From Symbiodinium natans (lineage: Eukaryota > Sar > Dinophyceae > Suessiales > Symbiodiniaceae): a DNA stretch of 64,000 bases. This document shows positions 9,781 through 18,915 of the stretch, in pieces. Made by a program: the position numbers and the translations under genes. The stretch's first letter is position 1. Each line of letters opens with the position of its first letter. The notes below the pieces were generated by a model, which was given only the letters and a program-made list of their open reading frames with translations, was not told the origin of the DNA and did no database searches. The stretch is taken from NCBI GenBank assembly GCA_905221605.1, contig CAJNDS010002524.1, positions 440,249-504,248 on the forward strand, written 5' to 3'.

Positions 9781-9939
9781 TTGGTCGCCCTGTGAATCCT
9801 GTGGTACCCTTCTCGCCCATTTTTTTGGGTTCTGGGTTCCCTTATAAAGCAATCAAAAAAGGGTTTAGGGTTTAGGGTTTAGAGTTTAGGGTTTAGGGTT
9901 TAGGGTTTAGGGTTAAAAGATGGTCACTGGGCTACTAAG
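9781..9939. mobile_element. MITE-like element, family TTGGTAGCCCAGT (copy 2, with internal TTTAGGG array)
   Basis: The diverged left end TTGGTCGCCC and right end CACTGGGCTACTAA match the family. Inside, TTTTTGGGTTCTGGGTTCCC is shared with copy 3. The centre holds a TTTAGGG array (about 9861-9913) opposite in orientation to those in copies 3 and 4. Confidence 0.65.
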
Positions 9940-10189
9940 AAGACAATACACTGAGACTAAACCCTAAACCTCAAACCCTAAACCCTAAGCCCCGAGCTTA
10001 AAGCACCCTCAAGTTCCCCCCAAGTGCCCTTGGAGAGACGTTGGCAATTGAGGTCTGGGTTGCTAAACTGCCACCTTCTGGTTTGGGGTTTTAGGGTTTA
10101 GGGCTTAGGGGTTACTCTTCCCAAGTCAAGCTCCAAAGTAGGCCTTTCTTTGAGGTAGGTGGTGCGTGCCTAAACCCTAAACCAAAACA

Positions 10190-10275
10190 GCCCTAAACCC
10201 TAAACCCCAAACCCCAAACCCCCAAGACCCTAAACCCTAAACCCTAAACCCTAAACCCTAAACCCTAAACCCTAG
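10190..10275 (-). repeat. interstitial telomeric array
   Basis: CCCTAAA and CCCCAAA units immediately upstream of the exon at 10292. Confidence 0.93.
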
Positions 10276-10291
10276 GATCCTTTCCGCGCAG

Positions 10292-10336
10292 TGGGGCGGC
10301 GCGCATTCCCTCAGCGCGGTGGTGCGACTGATGGAG
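10292..10336 (+). CDS. coiled-coil gene, candidate exon 1
   Basis: Acceptor TTTCCGCGCAG, exactly 15 codons WGGAHSLSAVVRLME, donor GAG|GTCTGA, phase 0 at both ends. Joined to the next candidate (10989) the helix continues without a break (VVRLME then RLLHLLERGQ), with Leu/Val spacing typical of a coiled coil. That supports both exons. The intron of about 650 bp is largely TTTAGGG repeats. Confidence 0.5.
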
Positions 10337-10359
10337 GTCTGAGGTGTTTAGGGCTTTAG

Positions 10360-10510
10360 GGGTTAGGGTTTAGGGTTTAGGGTTTAGGGTTTAGGGTTAG
10401 GGGTTAGGGTGTCGGGTTCAGGGTTCAGGGTTTTGGGTTTCGGGTTTAGGGTGTGGTTTTGGTTGATGGTGTCGGGTTTCGGGTTTAGGGGTTAGGTTTA
10501 GGGCCATCGA
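10360..10510 (+). repeat. degenerate telomeric array
   Basis: TTTAGGG units with GGTTTCGGG and TTCAGGG variants, inside the first intron of the coiled-coil gene. A second array lies at 10815-10945. Confidence 0.9.
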
Positions 10511-10988
10511 AAGCCCTAACTAAGTCCCCTGAACCGTCCCCTGAACCCTAAAGCCCTGCAACCTCCACCTACTAAAGCCCTACGGCTCTTAGTAAGTAGG
10601 CTACTGGGCAGGCCCTTCGGGTATTTTCATCTTTGTCCTCTCTTGGGCTGAAGGGGATCATACTTCGGAATACCTAGGACCCAAAGGAGGCCCTCAGTCC
10701 CTTTTTTTAGGGTCTAAACCCTAAACCCTCAACCCCTGTTTTCTCCCAGGTTACTCGTGGGTCTAGATACCCTCTTTTTTTTAGGGCCGACGGGAGCCCC
10801 TGGAAGGGCTAGTTTTGGGGGTTTAGGGGTTTAGGGGTTTAGGGGGGTTTAGGGGTTTAGGGGTTTAGGGTTTAGGTAGGGTTTTAGGGTTTAGGGTTTA
10901 GGGTTTAGGGTTCAGGGTTTAGGGTTTAGGGTTTAGGGGGTTTGATGTGGGAGCTTTGGGCTTTTGGTGTTTTGATTGTTAAGGTCAG

Positions 10989-11282
10989 CGGCTCCTGCAC
11001 CTCCTGGAACGAGGCCAGAACAAGAACGAGAAGCTCACGGAACGGCTCCATGCTGCACAGACCGAGAAAGCCAAGCTCGAGGAACAGCTTCGGAGCCAGG
11101 CCGAGATCCACCGGCTCACCTTGGTGAACGCGAAGCTCCAGGCGCAGCCGGAGCACAAGATGGCGCAGAGCTCCATGGCTCAGGCTGCTGTTCCGTCGCC
11201 GGCCCCGCCTTTGCTGGAGCCGGTGAAGATGGAAGGGTCCGATGACGATAAGGAGACGGAGCTCCTGCCAGCAGAACAGGAG
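10989..11282 (+). CDS. coiled-coil gene, candidate exon 2
   Basis: Exactly 98 codons between GTTAAGGTCAG and CAGGAG|GTATAG. Residues 1-55 are strongly helical and charged with heptad Leu (LLHLLERGQNKNEKL, LHAAQTEKAKLEEQLRSQ), followed by a Pro/Ala linker (VPSPAPPLLEP) and an acidic tail (GSDDDKETELLPAEQE). This is the best-supported coding segment in the first 23 kb. Two other + frames and a - frame are partly open but lack this composition. It is a structural or adaptor-type protein; the family is not identifiable from a coiled coil alone. Confidence 0.65.
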
Positions 11283-11429
11283 GTATAGGGTTCTCGGTTT
11301 TATTTTCTTGGGGCGGCGGGCCGGGCTGGGGGGGGGGGGGGGGTCTGGGCTACCCCCTCCTGTGTGTCCTCTACCTCGGCGTCAAACCACCTGAAACCTA
11401 AACCCTCCCAGCCTCCTAAACCCGAAACC

Positions 11430-11512
11430 CGGAACCCTAAACCCTAAACCCTAAACCCTAAACCCTAAACCCTAAACCCTAAACCCTAAACCCTAAACCC
11501 TAAACCCTCAAC
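11430..11512 (-). repeat. interstitial telomeric array in intron 2
   Basis: About eleven CCCTAAA units between coiled-coil exons 2 and 3. Confidence 0.95.
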
Positions 11513-11529
11513 CAGCCCCACATCTTCAG

Positions 11530-11605
11530 GCGCACGGAATGAAGGTCACAAAAGAAGAGGAGGAGCGACTCGCTGGCCTGACCGAGGCCATGGGTGCCAT
11601 GACAG
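11530..11605 (+). CDS. coiled-coil gene, candidate exon 3
   Basis: Acceptor CATCTTCAG, frame AHGMKVTKEEEERLAGLTEA and on to MGAMT, donor ACAG|GTTTGT, leaving phase 1. It starts in phase 0, matching exon 2. Confidence 0.5.
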
Positions 11606-11607
11606 GT

Positions 11608-11740
11608 TTGTTTAGGGTTTAGGGTTTAGGGTTTAGGGTTTAGGGTTTAGGGTTTAGGGTTTAGGGTTTAGGGTTTAGGGTTTAGGGTTTAGGGTTTAGG
11701 GTTTAGGGTTTAGGGTTTAGGGTTTCAGGTTTAGGGTTGA
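11608..11740 (+). repeat. interstitial telomeric array in intron 3
   Basis: About 17 TTTAGGG units starting two bases after the exon 3 donor GT: the 5' end of the intron is itself telomeric repeat. Confidence 0.95.
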
Positions 11741-12059
11741 GGGTTGAGGGTTGCGGGTTGGGGGTTGAGGGTAGAAAGGGCTTTGCGTTTAGGGTTTAGC
11801 GTAGGAGAACCATGTTCATCCTGCTTATACCCCCACTTCGAAGGACCCATGTCTCAGGGTGTTAGGCTGAAGCGCTGCGGCCCAATCTCTCCACATTTCG
11901 GCTTCCTGCTAGGGCATTAAGATTAAACGTGTTTATGAAACCCCAAACGCGAAGCCCTAAACCCTAAACCCTAATCCCTAAACCCTAAACCCTAAACCCT
12001 AAACCCTATGCAGGGCTGAAGTTGAAGGATTTGTAGGGCCCTTGCTTTCGCGTGGCCAG

Positions 12060-12132
12060 GAAAAGATGATCGACGCCCTCGTTATGCGAATGCCGAACCA
12101 AAGCCAAGCGCTTGGAAAGCTTCTCCCTAGCG
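12060..12132 (+). CDS. coiled-coil gene, candidate further exon
   Basis: Acceptor GCGTGGCCAG, frame EKMIDALVMRMPNQSQALGK and on to LLPS, donor AGCG|GTTTAT (ends phase 1). Its phase-0 start does not match exon 3 directly. A 14-nt microexon at 12014-12027 would bridge them but would leave a 32-nt intron, so the link is open. Confidence 0.4.
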
Positions 12133-12170
12133 GTTTATGTAGGGTTTGGAGTTTAGGGCTTAGGGTTTAG

Positions 12171-12261
12171 GACGGCTCCAAGTACCCGATACCATCTCAG
12201 ATGCCCTCAAGACGGTGGACGTGCGGGGTGCTGGAAATCTCCTCTGCATGTTGCGCTTCAG
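12171..12261 (+). CDS. coiled-coil gene, candidate exon with GC donor
   Basis: It follows GGGTTTAG, so the acceptor is formed by a telomeric unit. It begins with two bases that complete the previous exon's phase 1, reads RLQVPDTISDALKTVDVRGA then GNLLCMLRF, and ends at TTCAG|GCGCTA, a GC donor. Confidence 0.45.
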
Positions 12262-12882
12262 GCGCTAAGCCCTTAAACGCTGGCCCCTAAACCCCAAAAC
12301 CTGAGCCCCAAATCCTCACCCTGAACCCCTAAAGCCTAAACCCTAAACCCTTTCCCCTTCATTAGACCTAAGCTCGGACTCTGTGTTTCACTTGGGGGCT
12401 GGGGTAGTTGCACCGACCGCCAGCTACACTTTCCCCCATCATCGCACGCGCCCCAGAATCACGAACTTTGATCGCTAAGCCCTAAACTCTAAGCCTAAAC
12501 CTTAAGTGACCGCAAGAAGCCGACTGCATGACCCAGAAAGCATGTGTTATATCTCGCCTCTCGCCTTAAAGCAGTAAAAGTCCTGAAGCTCTTCACCCTG
12601 AACCCTTAGCCCGGGAACCCTGAAGCAACTTGTGCCTCCATCTTGATCCCTTGAGCGAACGTAGCCCTTCTTAAGGGTTTTAGGTGTTTGGGGGTTTTAG
12701 GGTTTTTTCAGGTTTAGGTTTGAGTGGTTTACGGACACTAGCTACAACTAGGCCCTTGGGACATTGCATATTTTCCCTTATTGGGGTTAAGAGTTAAGAG
12801 GATCATAGTTAGCAATATTCTCCAGAGGGATTTAAGGACCATCATAGTTTATGGTTCAGGGCTGGTTTTTCCGTGATCCCAG

Positions 12883-12953
12883 GTCGGGAGCAGTACGAGC
12901 ACTTCTTCCTGCAGCTGTCATTCATTGCCTCCACGCCACTCATCTTGATACAG
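12883..12953 (+). CDS. candidate exon, 3' limit unclear
   Basis: Acceptor GTGATCCCAG, frame REQYEHFFLQLSFIASTPLI. No canonical donor at the expected end (ATACAG followed by AA), so the 3' limit is a guess. 12262-12882 shows no other supportable exon. Confidence 0.3.
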
Positions 12954-12959
12954 AAACCC

Positions 12960-13130
12960 TAAGCCTAAACCCTAAAGCTTAAAACCTAAACCCTAAACCC
13001 TAAACCCTAAACCCTAAAACCCTAAAACCCTAAAACCCTAAAACCCTAAAACCTAAACCCTAAAACCCTAAACCCTAAACCCTGAACCCTACACCCTAAA
13101 CCCTAAACCCTAAACCCTGAACCCACTCCC
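12960..13130 (-). repeat. interstitial telomeric array with CCCTAAAA units
   Basis: CCCTAAA mixed with 8-mer CCCTAAAA units. Confidence 0.95.
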
Positions 13131-13142
13131 GCTCCGCTCCAG

Positions 13143-13166
13143 TCCTTGGCCATCACTATTGCTGGA
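13143..13166 (+). CDS. candidate micro-exon
   Basis: CTCCAG acceptor, SLAITIAG, donor GGA|GTAAGG. Eight codons only, so chance is a serious alternative. Confidence 0.2.
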
Positions 13167-13450
13167 GTAAGGTGCCCTTAGAAGCATATGCAGGGTCCTA
13201 AACCCTAAGCCCTACTCCTAAACCCTAGACCCTAAACCCTAATCCCTAAACCCTAAACCCTAAACCCCAAGCCCTGAGCCCTGAGCCCTGAACCCTGAGC
13301 CCTACGGTGCCAGAAGCCTGAAATCCTAAACCCTAAATCCTAAATGCTAAAACGGCCCACTGCTTCAAAGCTCAGGGAACTTAGTAAGTAGGTTTGCAAG
13401 TCAGCTTAGAAGTGTGGGGTAAGCCAACTTGGGGTATTCTTACCCTAAGC

Positions 13451-13870
13451 TTGGGATGTTCCCCCTTATACTAACAGTCCCTTGTACCCCCCGAATTTCA
13501 TTTTAAACGGATTCCTGTTCCTCTTACAAGACTTCATAGAACTTGTTATAGGGTTCCTACTTATGTTAATTGCATTCTCATGAATTCAAAAGGGTTCCTA
13601 TTCATTTCAATGGGCTTCTTATTAAATTTTGTTAATTTTGTTCGGATCCCTATGAACTTCAATAGAGAATTCTTCTGAATTTATCAGGACTCCAAGATAT
13701 TTTAGTAGGAGTCTGCTTAAATTTATATTAAAGACAGACTCCTATTAATTATACTAGGGGTCTTACAAATTTAAAAAAAGATTCGTATTAATTTCAACAG
13801 GGCTCTCACTCAGCTTAATGGGGTTCCTATTCATTTAGACAGGATTGTTAGTATATGAGGAACATCCCAA
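13451..13870. mobile_element. MITE-like element, family TTGGGATGTTCC (long copy)
   Basis: Ends of about 30 bp (TTGGGATGTTCC...ATACTAACAGTCC) are inverted at the right end with few mismatches. The 420-bp interior is AT-rich and built from diverged TTCCTATTCATTTCAATGGG-like units of about 30-40 bp. A 110-bp relative is at 18739-18848. A clear target duplication was not found. Confidence 0.75.
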
Positions 13871-14019
13871 CCCTAAACCCTCAACCCTAAGCCCTGAAAC
13901 CCTCACCCTTAGGCTCAAAATAGCCCCAAAACCTTATATAAGAAGGCCTTTTGGCCCAAAAACCCGAAAATAAGAGGCCTTAGAGCCTTAGGGTCAGCCA
14001 AACTTATAACCTGCTCCAG

Positions 14020-14093
14020 GACGACGCGACTGCGAGGGGCTTTGGAGGCCGCCACGCATGGCTTCTGGATCACTTCCTGCTTTTTGGGGCAGG
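14020..14093 (+). CDS. candidate internal exon
   Basis: Acceptor ACCTGCTCCAG, frame DDATARGFGGRHAWLLDHFL then LFGAG, donor GCAGG|GTGATG (phase 2). Product unknown. Confidence 0.4.
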
Positions 14094-14360
14094 GTGATGG
14101 AGCGAATAGGGCAGGAAGAAGGCCTCCAGATTCACCTAGGAATCCAGCCAGGTTTGCACCAGGTGGTTGTGTTCAGGAATATTTTTCAGAGGGTTTTCAG
14201 GGCCATCCTGGAGATGTCCCGGTAGGAGTGGGATGTAGGTGGTTTCCGAAATTTGGGGTACCCTGCCAGGGGGGATTCTATTCTATTTGGGGCATAAAAA
14301 GGGGTACCCCTATTTGGGGAAATGCCCATTTAGGTGTGTTTGGCACTTAGGGTGTTCTAG

Positions 14361-14430
14361 GGCTTTGGGCGGTGTCACTGCCACCGATGACAGTGTCCTG
14401 GCCATGCGGATGCCGCAGATGGCGAACTGA
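14361..14430 (+). CDS. candidate terminal exon
   Basis: AG at 14359-14360, frame ALGGVTATDDSVLAMRMPQM then AN and TGA. The VLAMRMPQ string resembles DALVMRMPNQ at 12060, suggesting related exons, though it is too short to prove. Confidence 0.3.
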
Positions 14431-14589
14431 AAGAAGATGCAAAGTCGCCGCATCATCTGATGACCCATTTGCCTTAGAATCCCATGTTGCGATGTATGTC
14501 AACGGGCTTAGATGAAAAAGCTGCCCTCCTATCAAACAGGGCGATCCCGTACCTTCGAGGCCACAGCGTTCGGTGAGCACGCAAGTACT

Positions 14590-14725
14590 ATTTGCTGGAG
14601 AACCCACCCCCCCCCCCCCCAAAAAAAAAAAAGAAAAAGAAAAAAAAAATGAACAACAATATACCAATCCTATATTGCCCTTTAAGGAGGAAAATGGTTT
14701 GGTGGGGGGGGGGGGGGGGGAGTTC
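14590..14725. repeat. poly-C, poly-A and poly-G homopolymer cluster
   Basis: C-rich then A-rich runs (about 14606-14650) and a G run at 14703-14720. A - strand ORF across it is Pro/Phe homopolymer translation. Confidence 0.9.
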
Positions 14726-14746
14726 TTCAGCAAGTAGACCCACCAC

Positions 14747-14808
14747 ATGATTGTTTACCGTGATCGTGACACTGTGATTGAGGAATCCCGGCTTGAGCTT
14801 GTGACATT
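14747..14808 (+). CDS. candidate exon with consensus GTGAGT donor
   Basis: MIVYRDRDTVIEESRLELVT followed by the donor ATT|GTGAGT. The ATG at 14747 could be an initiator; alternatively the exon starts after the AG at 14737. 14809-15204 has no other supportable exon. Confidence 0.4.
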
Positions 14809-15204
14809 GTGAGTACCCCTAGACCCTATTTCATAACTCCTAACCCGTAAGCATATTCCGAGAAGGACTCCCCACATCTCAGCCCGAACTCAGTGAGTCA
14901 CCTTCGTGCTTGACACAACTTCGATCTTTCGCTGCTGGCTACGGGTTTAGGGTTTAGGATTTTAGGGTTTAGGGTTTAGGATTTAGAGGCTGGAGTTTAA
15001 GGGTTGAAGGCTTTACAGGGTTAGCGGTTAAGAAAACTACGGTGGAAAGGTTTGAGGTTCAAGATGTAGGGTTTCAGGGTTTCAGGGTTTGGGGTTTGAG
15101 AGTGTAAGGCTTCGGGGTTCAGAGGTTTAGGGTTTGCGGTTTAAGCGTTTATCTTTTTCGGCCCTCTTCCTAACCCTACTCTTCTTTTCCCATCCGCCGT
15201 GCAG

Positions 15205-15270
15205 TGTGGCAACCCGGATGTCGTTGAAGAAGCCCTGGACAGTGCAGAGAACGTGGGAGCGCCGCACTAA
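15205..15270 (+). CDS. candidate terminal exon
   Basis: A very strong pyrimidine-rich acceptor (CTTCTTTTCCCATCCGCCGTGCAG in two pieces: CTTCTTTTCC and CATCCGCCGTGCAG) precedes 21 codons, CGNPDVVEEALDSAENVGAP then H, and TAA. Product not recognised. Confidence 0.45.
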   Translation, partial: CGNPDVVEEALDSAENVGAPH

Positions 15271-15816
15271 GATGCATCCGGTCGTGGGGTGTCAAGCCTG
15301 CTCAGGGTTTAGGGCGTAAGGTCTAGGGCCTAAGCTTTGTGGTACTTTAATGCAACTTTAGATCCTTACCCTTTCTGGGTTTGTTGGGTTTCTTGATAAG
15401 GCAGCTAAAAGTTTAATTTATAGCTACCCTCCTAAGTGCAGCCAAGTAAGGTTTCGGCCTGACACCTTTTTTACTGAGCCCTAAGCACCATGCCCTAGCA
15501 CCTTTCTACTACACCCTCAGCACCATGCCCTCGAGCCCTACAGTAAGTCCTAAACCCGAAACCCTAAATCCTAAACCCTAAACCCTAAATCCTAAACCCT
15601 AAACCCGAAACCCGAAACGCAGCTCAAGCCCAGGAAAGCCCCAAACCCCCAAGCCCAGGGATCCCAAGGCTAAAGACACTGGGTTTTGGAGTACTGTACT
15701 TTAGTTCTTTTGTTGGTTCTGGGTTCCTACTATAGCTACTTATACCTAAAAAGTATATACTTTTTTTTTCAGGGTCTACTCCAAAGGTAGCTTTAAAGAC
15801 CCCTTTGACAAGGCCC
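15271..15816. other. no gene seen
   Basis: Degenerate CCCTAAA/CCCGAAA arrays (15540-15620) and an internal fragment of the TTGGTAGCCCAGT element around 15700-15735. Confidence 0.5.
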
Positions 15817-15987
15817 TGGTAGCCCAGCGGTACGCTTGCCCTTTTTTTTTTTTTGGTTCTGGGTTCCCCTAAACCCTAAACCCTAAACCCTAAACCCTAA
15901 ATCTTATAATTTAATTTAAACCCTAAACCCTAAACCCTAAACCCAAAGAAGGGTGCCCTTATCATAATATGGTTTCTGGGCTGCTAA
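15817..15987. mobile_element. MITE-like element, family TTGGTAGCCCAGT (copy 3, with internal CCCTAAA arrays)
   Basis: Left TGGTAGCCCAG and right CTGGGCTGCTAA ends. Shared internal GGTTCTGGGTTCCC (left) and AAGGGTGCCCTT (right) flank two CCCTAAA arrays split by ATCTTATAATTTAATTTA. Confidence 0.7.
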
Positions 15988-16883
15988 GGGGGAATTCACC
16001 TTAAACTCCATCTGGGCTGTGCTTTTGGGATATTTGTTCCTTTCAGTCTTTATACGAAAATCCGTTTTCACGAGCCCTCTGCGAAGGGGTTGAAAGAACA
16101 GGGGTTTATTTGGGTTTGCAGAGTATCAAGAAGTAGGTAGAGTGACAGCGCGGGATAAGAAACCTCCTAAGTTTCGGCGAGGGCACCCTGGGTTTCTTAA
16201 TTATGAAGCCCACCGAATTTTCCGAATTATCACTTTCACAATTTTGAGGGTACCCTCGATTTCTTAGTCTCGTTCTAAATTGGGATTCAAGCTGACACGC
16301 TTTGAGTTTGTAGGGCCGCGCTTTTGCCGTTAGCATGATCGCTCGATTTCTTAACGGGGGGGTCCCCTCCGCTTAAACGAAATCCAGCCCCTCGATTTCT
16401 CACAATTGCGAAATCCAGCCCCTAGATTTCTTCGCCGCCCTCAAAATAAAGCAGTCTTGAATTTGCTCCCCCCCATCCCACCCTTTCTTAAATTCGGGGT
16501 TTTGCGGATTCCCTTGAAATAAGACTTCGATTTCTTAAACAGTGCTGTCACCATAACGAGCGACAAGTAGGGGTCTAGGTAGGCTGTAGTAATCGGCATC
16601 TGATAGTCATCAGGTCCCTATTCGGAGGTTTCGGTTTAAGCAAAATCTTCTTATATGCAACAGGCATAGGGACTTCAGGAAGCTTAGGGAGGAGATTACC
16701 AACCAAGCTATCATTTGGCAAGCCTGGCCCGGGGGGCCTTTAGCCACTATAGGCCCTACCCCAAGCTTACTTATTGGGCCTGGGCGTAATCCCTCTTGCC
16801 TCGAACCCCTGGAGCCCCAAGCCCAGAGCCCCCCCAAAACGCCCCTAAGCCCTAAAACCCTTCTCGCACTTGAGGTCTTGCAG
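15988..16883. other. no gene seen
   Basis: Repeated CTCGATTTCTTA-like motifs (16198, 16256, 16345, 16392, 16425, 16528) suggest an old diverged tandem repeat. No convincing exon. Confidence 0.5.
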
Positions 16884-16959
16884 TACTTGCTCCGCATGGC
16901 CGTCTCCCAAGCAGGGGGTGAGGCGCCAACCTCACACAGGGAGGCGTTGGGGCTTTCAG
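16884..16959 (+). CDS. candidate internal exon
   Basis: Acceptor TTGAGGTCTTGCAG, frame YLLRMAVSQAGGEAPTSHRE then ALGLS, donor TCAG|GTAGGG, phase 1 at its end. Product unknown. Confidence 0.45.
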
Positions 16960-16966
16960 GTAGGGT

Positions 16967-17093
16967 TTCTTTGTCATCGTGGGGTAACATTTTACATTTT
17001 TTTAGGGTGCTTAAACTCAATAAGGAATAAGATTTTAAAGTTTTATTACTATCCCAACTATGAACCAGGTTTCTTTGGCTGGAGAGAGGGTTT
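16967..17093 (+). repeat. dispersed repeat of about 125 bp (copy 1)
   Basis: From TTTCTTTGTCATCGTGGGGT to TTTCTTTGGCTGGAGAGAGG; the same sequence with few changes and one gap recurs at 20253-20382. No terminal inverted repeats noticed. Confidence 0.8.
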
Positions 17094-17241
17094 AGGATTT
17101 AGGGTTTAGGGTTCAGGTAGGGTTTTAGGTAGGGCACACGTACGTGGTGTAGGGGCTTAGGGGAGTTTGGGGGTTTTACTCGGGGGCAACCCCCGATAAA
17201 CCCTGACTGAACCTCAACCCAAGAGCTCTCCCAAGCCCGGG

Positions 17242-17298
17242 TTTGGGGTTTAGGGTTTAGGGTTTAGGGTTTGGGGTTTAGGGTTTAGGGTTTAGGGT
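17242..17298 (+). repeat. interstitial telomeric array
   Basis: TTTAGGG with TTTGGGG variants. 17299-17494 has no gene. Confidence 0.93.
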
Positions 17299-17494
17299 AA
17301 ATAGCCGAGGCAGACGCTCACAAGCACCCTTTGAGGTTTCTGAGCATTTAGCCCCCGCCCCCGAGTGTAACCCCTCCCCCTACCCCCTAAAATTAAGTTC
17401 TCCCTATATAGCTATACTATAGTTTTTGGGAGTATTTGATAGTAGGGGGTCGGGGGTGGGGGAAGGGGCTTGCGGCTTTGGGCCTCAATTAGGC

Positions 17495-17632
17495 TTGGTA
17501 GCCCAGTGGTACCCTCTTGTCCCATTTTCTGGTTTTTTGTTTAACCCTAAACCCTAAACCCTAAACCCTAAACCCTAAACCCTAAACCCCAAAAAGGGTA
17601 CCCTCTTTTTGTAATATCGTTACCGGGCTACC
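17495..17632. mobile_element. MITE-like element, family TTGGTAGCCCAGT (copy 4, with internal CCCTAAA array)
   Basis: TTGGTAGCCCAGTGGTACCC on the left, ACCGGGCTACC on the right, internal AAAGGGTACCCT. The centre is a CCCTAAA array (17543-17588). A solitary end lies at 17652-17668. Confidence 0.75.
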
Positions 17633-17741
17633 CTAGACCCTAAGCCCTTGTGGGTTACTGGGCTACCAAGTGGGGGTTGAGGACTGTTGGCTTGAAAGGT
17701 TTGGGGGTTCAGTGTGGGCGTCTGCAGCCCCCCCCCCCCAG

Positions 17742-17824
17742 GTTTAGGGTTTAATTAGGGTTTAGGGTTTAGGGTTTAGGGTTTTAGGGTTTAGGGTTTA
17801 GGGTTTAGGGTTTAGGGCTCAGGG
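17742..17824 (+). repeat. interstitial telomeric array
   Basis: TTTAGGG units downstream of a poly-C run (17730-17740). Another array lies at 17965-18026. Confidence 0.95.
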
Positions 17825-18053
17825 CTCAAAGAACTATAGGGTTTGGGGGTAGTTTACTTCGGCTAGGCTTCGCAGTCGAGTCAGTTACATTACACTCCTT
17901 TTGGGGCAGTATGACCCCTTGGGAAATCCCAAAAGGCTCACCTGGAGTTCCCCGGCTGTTTACGGTTTAGGGTTTGGGGCTTAGGGTTTGGGGTTTAGGG
18001 TTTGGGGTTTAGGGTTTAGGGTTTAGGAAACCCTGCGATCACTTTAGCAGCAG

Positions 18054-18138
18054 ATGCCAGGTCTCGACCATCGCAGACCTCCACGACCAGTGGCTCTCGG
18101 ATACGGAGAAACGGATGATGCCCCTGCTTCAAGCGCAG
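18054..18138 (+). CDS. helical gene, candidate exon 1, GC donor
   Basis: Acceptor TTTAGCAGCAG, then CQVSTIADLHDQWLSDTEKR and MMPLLQAQ, ending at GCGCAG|GCATGG (GC donor, phase 0). It chains in phase with 18675-18722 and 19121-19187. An alternative + frame starting with ATG (MPGLDHRRPPRP...) is also open but less protein-like. Confidence 0.45.
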
Positions 18139-18303
18139 GCATGGCGCGGCACACGAGGGTTATAGTTTAGGGCTCCTAGGATTTGATTTGTTTAGGGCTA
18201 TTAGGACTTGTAGGATTTTTAGGGCTTTTTGGGATGGAAGGCTTCTAGGGATCTAGAGCTTCATGGTTTGCAGGGTTTAGCGTTCGGAGTGGGTGGGGTG
18301 GTA

Positions 18304-18414
18304 CATGGTTCCGTGTCTTCTTTGAAGGGTTCTGAAGTATGGGCCTGGGTCTTATAGTAGGGGATATATGTAAGGAGTATATAAGGGCTCCCCAATTCGT
18401 GAAAAGGGACCATG
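18304..18414. mobile_element. MITE-like element, family CATGGTCCCTT (copy 1)
   Basis: CATGGTTCCGT at the left and AAGGGACCATG at the right. The interior GGGTTCTGAAGTATG is shared with the copy at 19297-19396. It lies in the intron between 18138 and 18675. Confidence 0.6.
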
Positions 18415-18482
18415 TAACTACCCGAAGCCCTAAACCCCAAACCCATCGCCCTAAACCCAAAAAGATTGTGAGCATCATACAT

Positions 18483-18583
18483 GGGTGGTTGTCAAAATTA
18501 TGGTCCCTTTTTGGGTACCCTAAATATTAGGTGCCGTATTATAATGGGGATCCAGAAAGGGACCATAATTTTGACAACCACCC
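18483..18583. mobile_element. MITE-like hairpin element with ACAT target duplication
   Basis: GGGTGGTTGTCAAAATTATG and its inverse form near-perfect ends of about 29 bp around a 40-bp centre. ACAT flanks both sides (18479-18482 and 18584-18587), a candidate 4-bp target-site duplication. Within an intron. Confidence 0.8.
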
Positions 18584-18674
18584 ACATGTTTCAGGGTTGA
18601 GGGTTCAGGGCTTTCACCTCTGACCTCGCGCGAGTTCTTTGGTTGAGGGGGCATCGTACACGGGGAGCCCCCAG

Positions 18675-18722
18675 CAATCATGGGAACAAGTGGCCCTCGA
18701 GACCTCCTCCCGGAACGTACAG
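18675..18722 (+). CDS. helical gene, candidate exon 2, GA donor
   Basis: Acceptor GGAGCCCCCAG, exactly 16 codons QSWEQVALETSSRNVQ, then CAG|GAACGT, a GA donor. Phase 0 at both ends, matching its neighbours. Confidence 0.45.
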
Positions 18723-18738
18723 GAACGTAGGGTGCAGG

Positions 18739-18848
18739 TTGGGATGTTCCCCTTTATACTAGCAGTCCTTCTTAGGGTTATAAGAAATATATATATATAT
18801 ATATGTAATCCCTATGAAGGATTGTCAGTATAGGGGGGAACATCCCAA
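18739..18848. mobile_element. MITE-like element, family TTGGGATGTTCC (short copy)
   Basis: 110 bp with TTGGGATGTTCCCC...ACTAGCAGTCC ends inverted on the right and a TA microsatellite in the centre. Same family as 13451-13870. Confidence 0.8.
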
Positions 18849-18915
18849 GGTGTGTGGTTTAGGGTTCCCTGGCAGGGATCAGAGTTCATCCACTGTAAAC
18901 CCAACCTCAAAACCC

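Noticed and set aside
12014-12027. 14-nt microexon (GLKLK) with GA donor bridging coiled-coil exons
   Set aside because: It fits phase but would leave a 32-nt intron, below any plausible size; not listed as a feature.
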